Shown here one piece after another: positions 5,462-5,768 of a stretch of DNA of 5,768 nucleotides; the first letter of the stretch is position 1; each line of letters opens with the position of its first letter. This stretch comes from Candidatus Thiosymbion ectosymbiont of Robbea hypermnestra (GTDB taxonomy: Bacteria > Pseudomonadota > Gammaproteobacteria > Chromatiales > Chromatiaceae): assembly GCA_020443945.1 (NCBI GenBank), contig JAIZWN010000760.1, positions 1 through 5,768 on the forward strand. The letters run 5' to 3'. The notes below the pieces were generated by a model. That model saw only the letters and a program-made list of their open reading frames with translations, was not told where the DNA came from and made no database searches. The position numbers and the translations under genes are program-made.

Positions 5462-5755
5462 ACGTGTAACGCGAGCTCCTGGTTCTCCGAGCTTGGCAAG
5501 TCTCGCATGGTCATCGTCTCCCGCCAGTGCGATGCGTTCCACCTCTTCCGGCGTCAGTCCGAGCGACTCGGAAACTTCCACAACGCCAGATCGGTTCAAC
5601 AGGCGACGGATAAGCTGCGCCTTACCTTTTTCCATACCCTTTTCCATACCCTTTTCCATGCCCTTTTCCATGCCCTTTTCCATACCTTCCACTGTGCCGC
5701 GTTCAAAGCCAATGGCAAAAGACGGCAGACGTTCGACGTCGGCGCGGGTCAACAT
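5459..5755 (-). CDS. Possible internally started RpnS product of copy B (gene within gene)
   Basis: Within the Rpn frame an ATG at 5755 is preceded by GGAGG (5768-5764) with the same 8-base spacer as in copy A. Initiation here would give a 98-residue protein containing only the C-terminal module: MLTRADVERL, five MEKG units, the RRLLNRSG helix and a junction-derived tail. Known rpn genes make a short C-terminal protein (RpnS) from such an internal start, which inhibits the full-length toxin (RpnL). That this happens here is inference from the conserved start context. The 98-residue form is 21 residues longer than copy A: 12 from three extra repeats and 9 from the tail. Confidence 0.45.
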   Translation of the reverse strand: MLTRADVERLPSFAIGFERGTVEGMEKGMEKGMEKGMEKGMEKGKAQLIRRLLNRSGVVEVSESLGLTPEEVERIALAGDDDHARLAKLGEPGARVTR

Positions 5756-5768
5756 GTGTTCGGCCTCC
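5459..5768 (-). CDS. Rpn-family nuclease/putative transposase, C-terminal part (5' end outside window)
   Basis: The frame is open through the window edge (codons EAEH precede MLTRADVERL), so this is the 3' end of a longer gene. The visible part resembles the variable C-terminus of the Rpn family (PD-(D/E)XK recombination-promoting nuclease/putative transposase). It has five consecutive MEKG tetrapeptides, KAQLIRRLLNRSG and SLGLTPEEVERIAL. The last ten residues (LGEPGARVTR) are not family sequence: they come from reading across the tandem-duplication junction into copy A, ending at TAA 5461-5459. The catalytic domain would lie at positions above 5768 and cannot be checked. Characterised Rpn proteins are DNA nucleases implicated in phage defence and in recA-independent recombination. 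The family call rests on the C-terminal pattern alone. Confidence 0.6.
   Translation of the reverse strand, partial: EAEHMLTRADVERLPSFAIGFERGTVEGMEKGMEKGMEKGMEKGMEKGKAQLIRRLLNRSGVVEVSESLGLTPEEVERIALAGDDDHARLAKLGEPGARVTR
5625..5684 (-). repeat. MEKG-coding 12-base repeat, five units (copy B)
   Basis: Five consecutive 12-base units (5625-5636, 5637-5648, 5649-5660, 5661-5672, 5673-5684), each close to CCCTTTTCCAT(A/G) on the plus strand, encode five MEKG tetrapeptides in the Rpn C-terminal helix. Copy A has only two units at the same place, so three units (36 bases) were gained or lost since the duplication. Slippage is the obvious mechanism. Four-residue repeats of variable number in this helix are a reported feature of the Rpn family. 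Confidence 0.93.

Larger units (their letters stand above)
5217..5768 (-). repeat. Tandem direct duplication of the rpn 3' end (copies A and B)
   Basis: Copy A starts at 5217 and copy B at 5491 (GCTTGGCAAG... in each), giving a 274-base period. They align to the window end except for 36 extra bases in B. Outside the repeat array I see four substitutions: 5234/5508, 5306/5580, 5381/5691 and 5416/5726. Three change an amino acid (P/H, A/V, A/V) and one is silent. The high identity implies a recent event or homogenisation. 274 is one more than a multiple of three, so the two copies lie in different reading frames. The far end of copy B is beyond the window. Confidence 0.95.

Noticed and set aside
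5212..5514. Longer 100-residue version of copy A starting at ATG 5514
   Set aside because: Its first residues are duplication-junction sequence read out of frame within copy B, and the GGGAG ahead of it is too close. ATG 5445 has a perfect Shine-Dalgarno.
5217..5768. CRISPR-like or VNTR locus
   Set aside because: The large units are coding, only two in number and adjacent without spacers; the 12-base units are in-frame MEKG codons.

Overview
The window looks like GC-rich chromosomal DNA from a gammaproteobacterium. The glutamyl-tRNA synthetase has the same length and zinc-ligand spacing as the E. coli enzyme. The pyrR-pyrB pair resembles the proteobacterial (Pseudomonas-like) arrangement. 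The abundant short intergenic repeats recall Chromatiales-type genomes, but the genus is an inference and is not settled by the sequence.

Layout: positions 1-418 carry no credible gene. They hold a mosaic of short repeats (nonamer direct repeats, a GGCGGGAT/ATCCCGCC hairpin, a CCGGC-rich hairpin). gltX lies on the minus strand at 419-1834. The 1835-2073 intergenic region separates it from a divergent Na+:alanine/glycine (AGCS) symporter at 2074-3552 (+, TTG start). This region contains a hairpin, four tandem heptamers and a possible gltX promoter. A 66-bp gap with a long heptamer-built hairpin separates the symporter from the convergent pyrB (3619-4587, -). pyrB overlaps the end of pyrR (4584-5141, -) by 4 bp, so pyrR-pyrB is a two-gene operon in the window. 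It feeds and senses pyrimidine synthesis, and no pyrC follows it.

The most interesting part is 5212-5768 (-). It holds the 3' end of an Rpn-family (recombination-promoting nuclease/putative transposase) gene that has been tandemly duplicated. The copy reaching the window edge (B) is the C-terminus of a gene continuing outside; the second (A) is a detached 77-residue C-terminal module. Each has an internal ATG behind a GGAGG. In copy A this is a perfect TAAGGAGG, eight bases upstream. Each has a tetrapeptide MEKG repeat, five units in B and two in A. This matches the Rpn gene-within-gene toxin-antitoxin design, where a short C-terminal product (RpnS) made from an internal start neutralises the full-length nuclease (RpnL) and a four-residue repeat varies in number. 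The window may therefore show an Rpn locus that has spun off a second, stand-alone RpnS antitoxin. The nuclease domain itself lies outside the window, so this remains a hypothesis.
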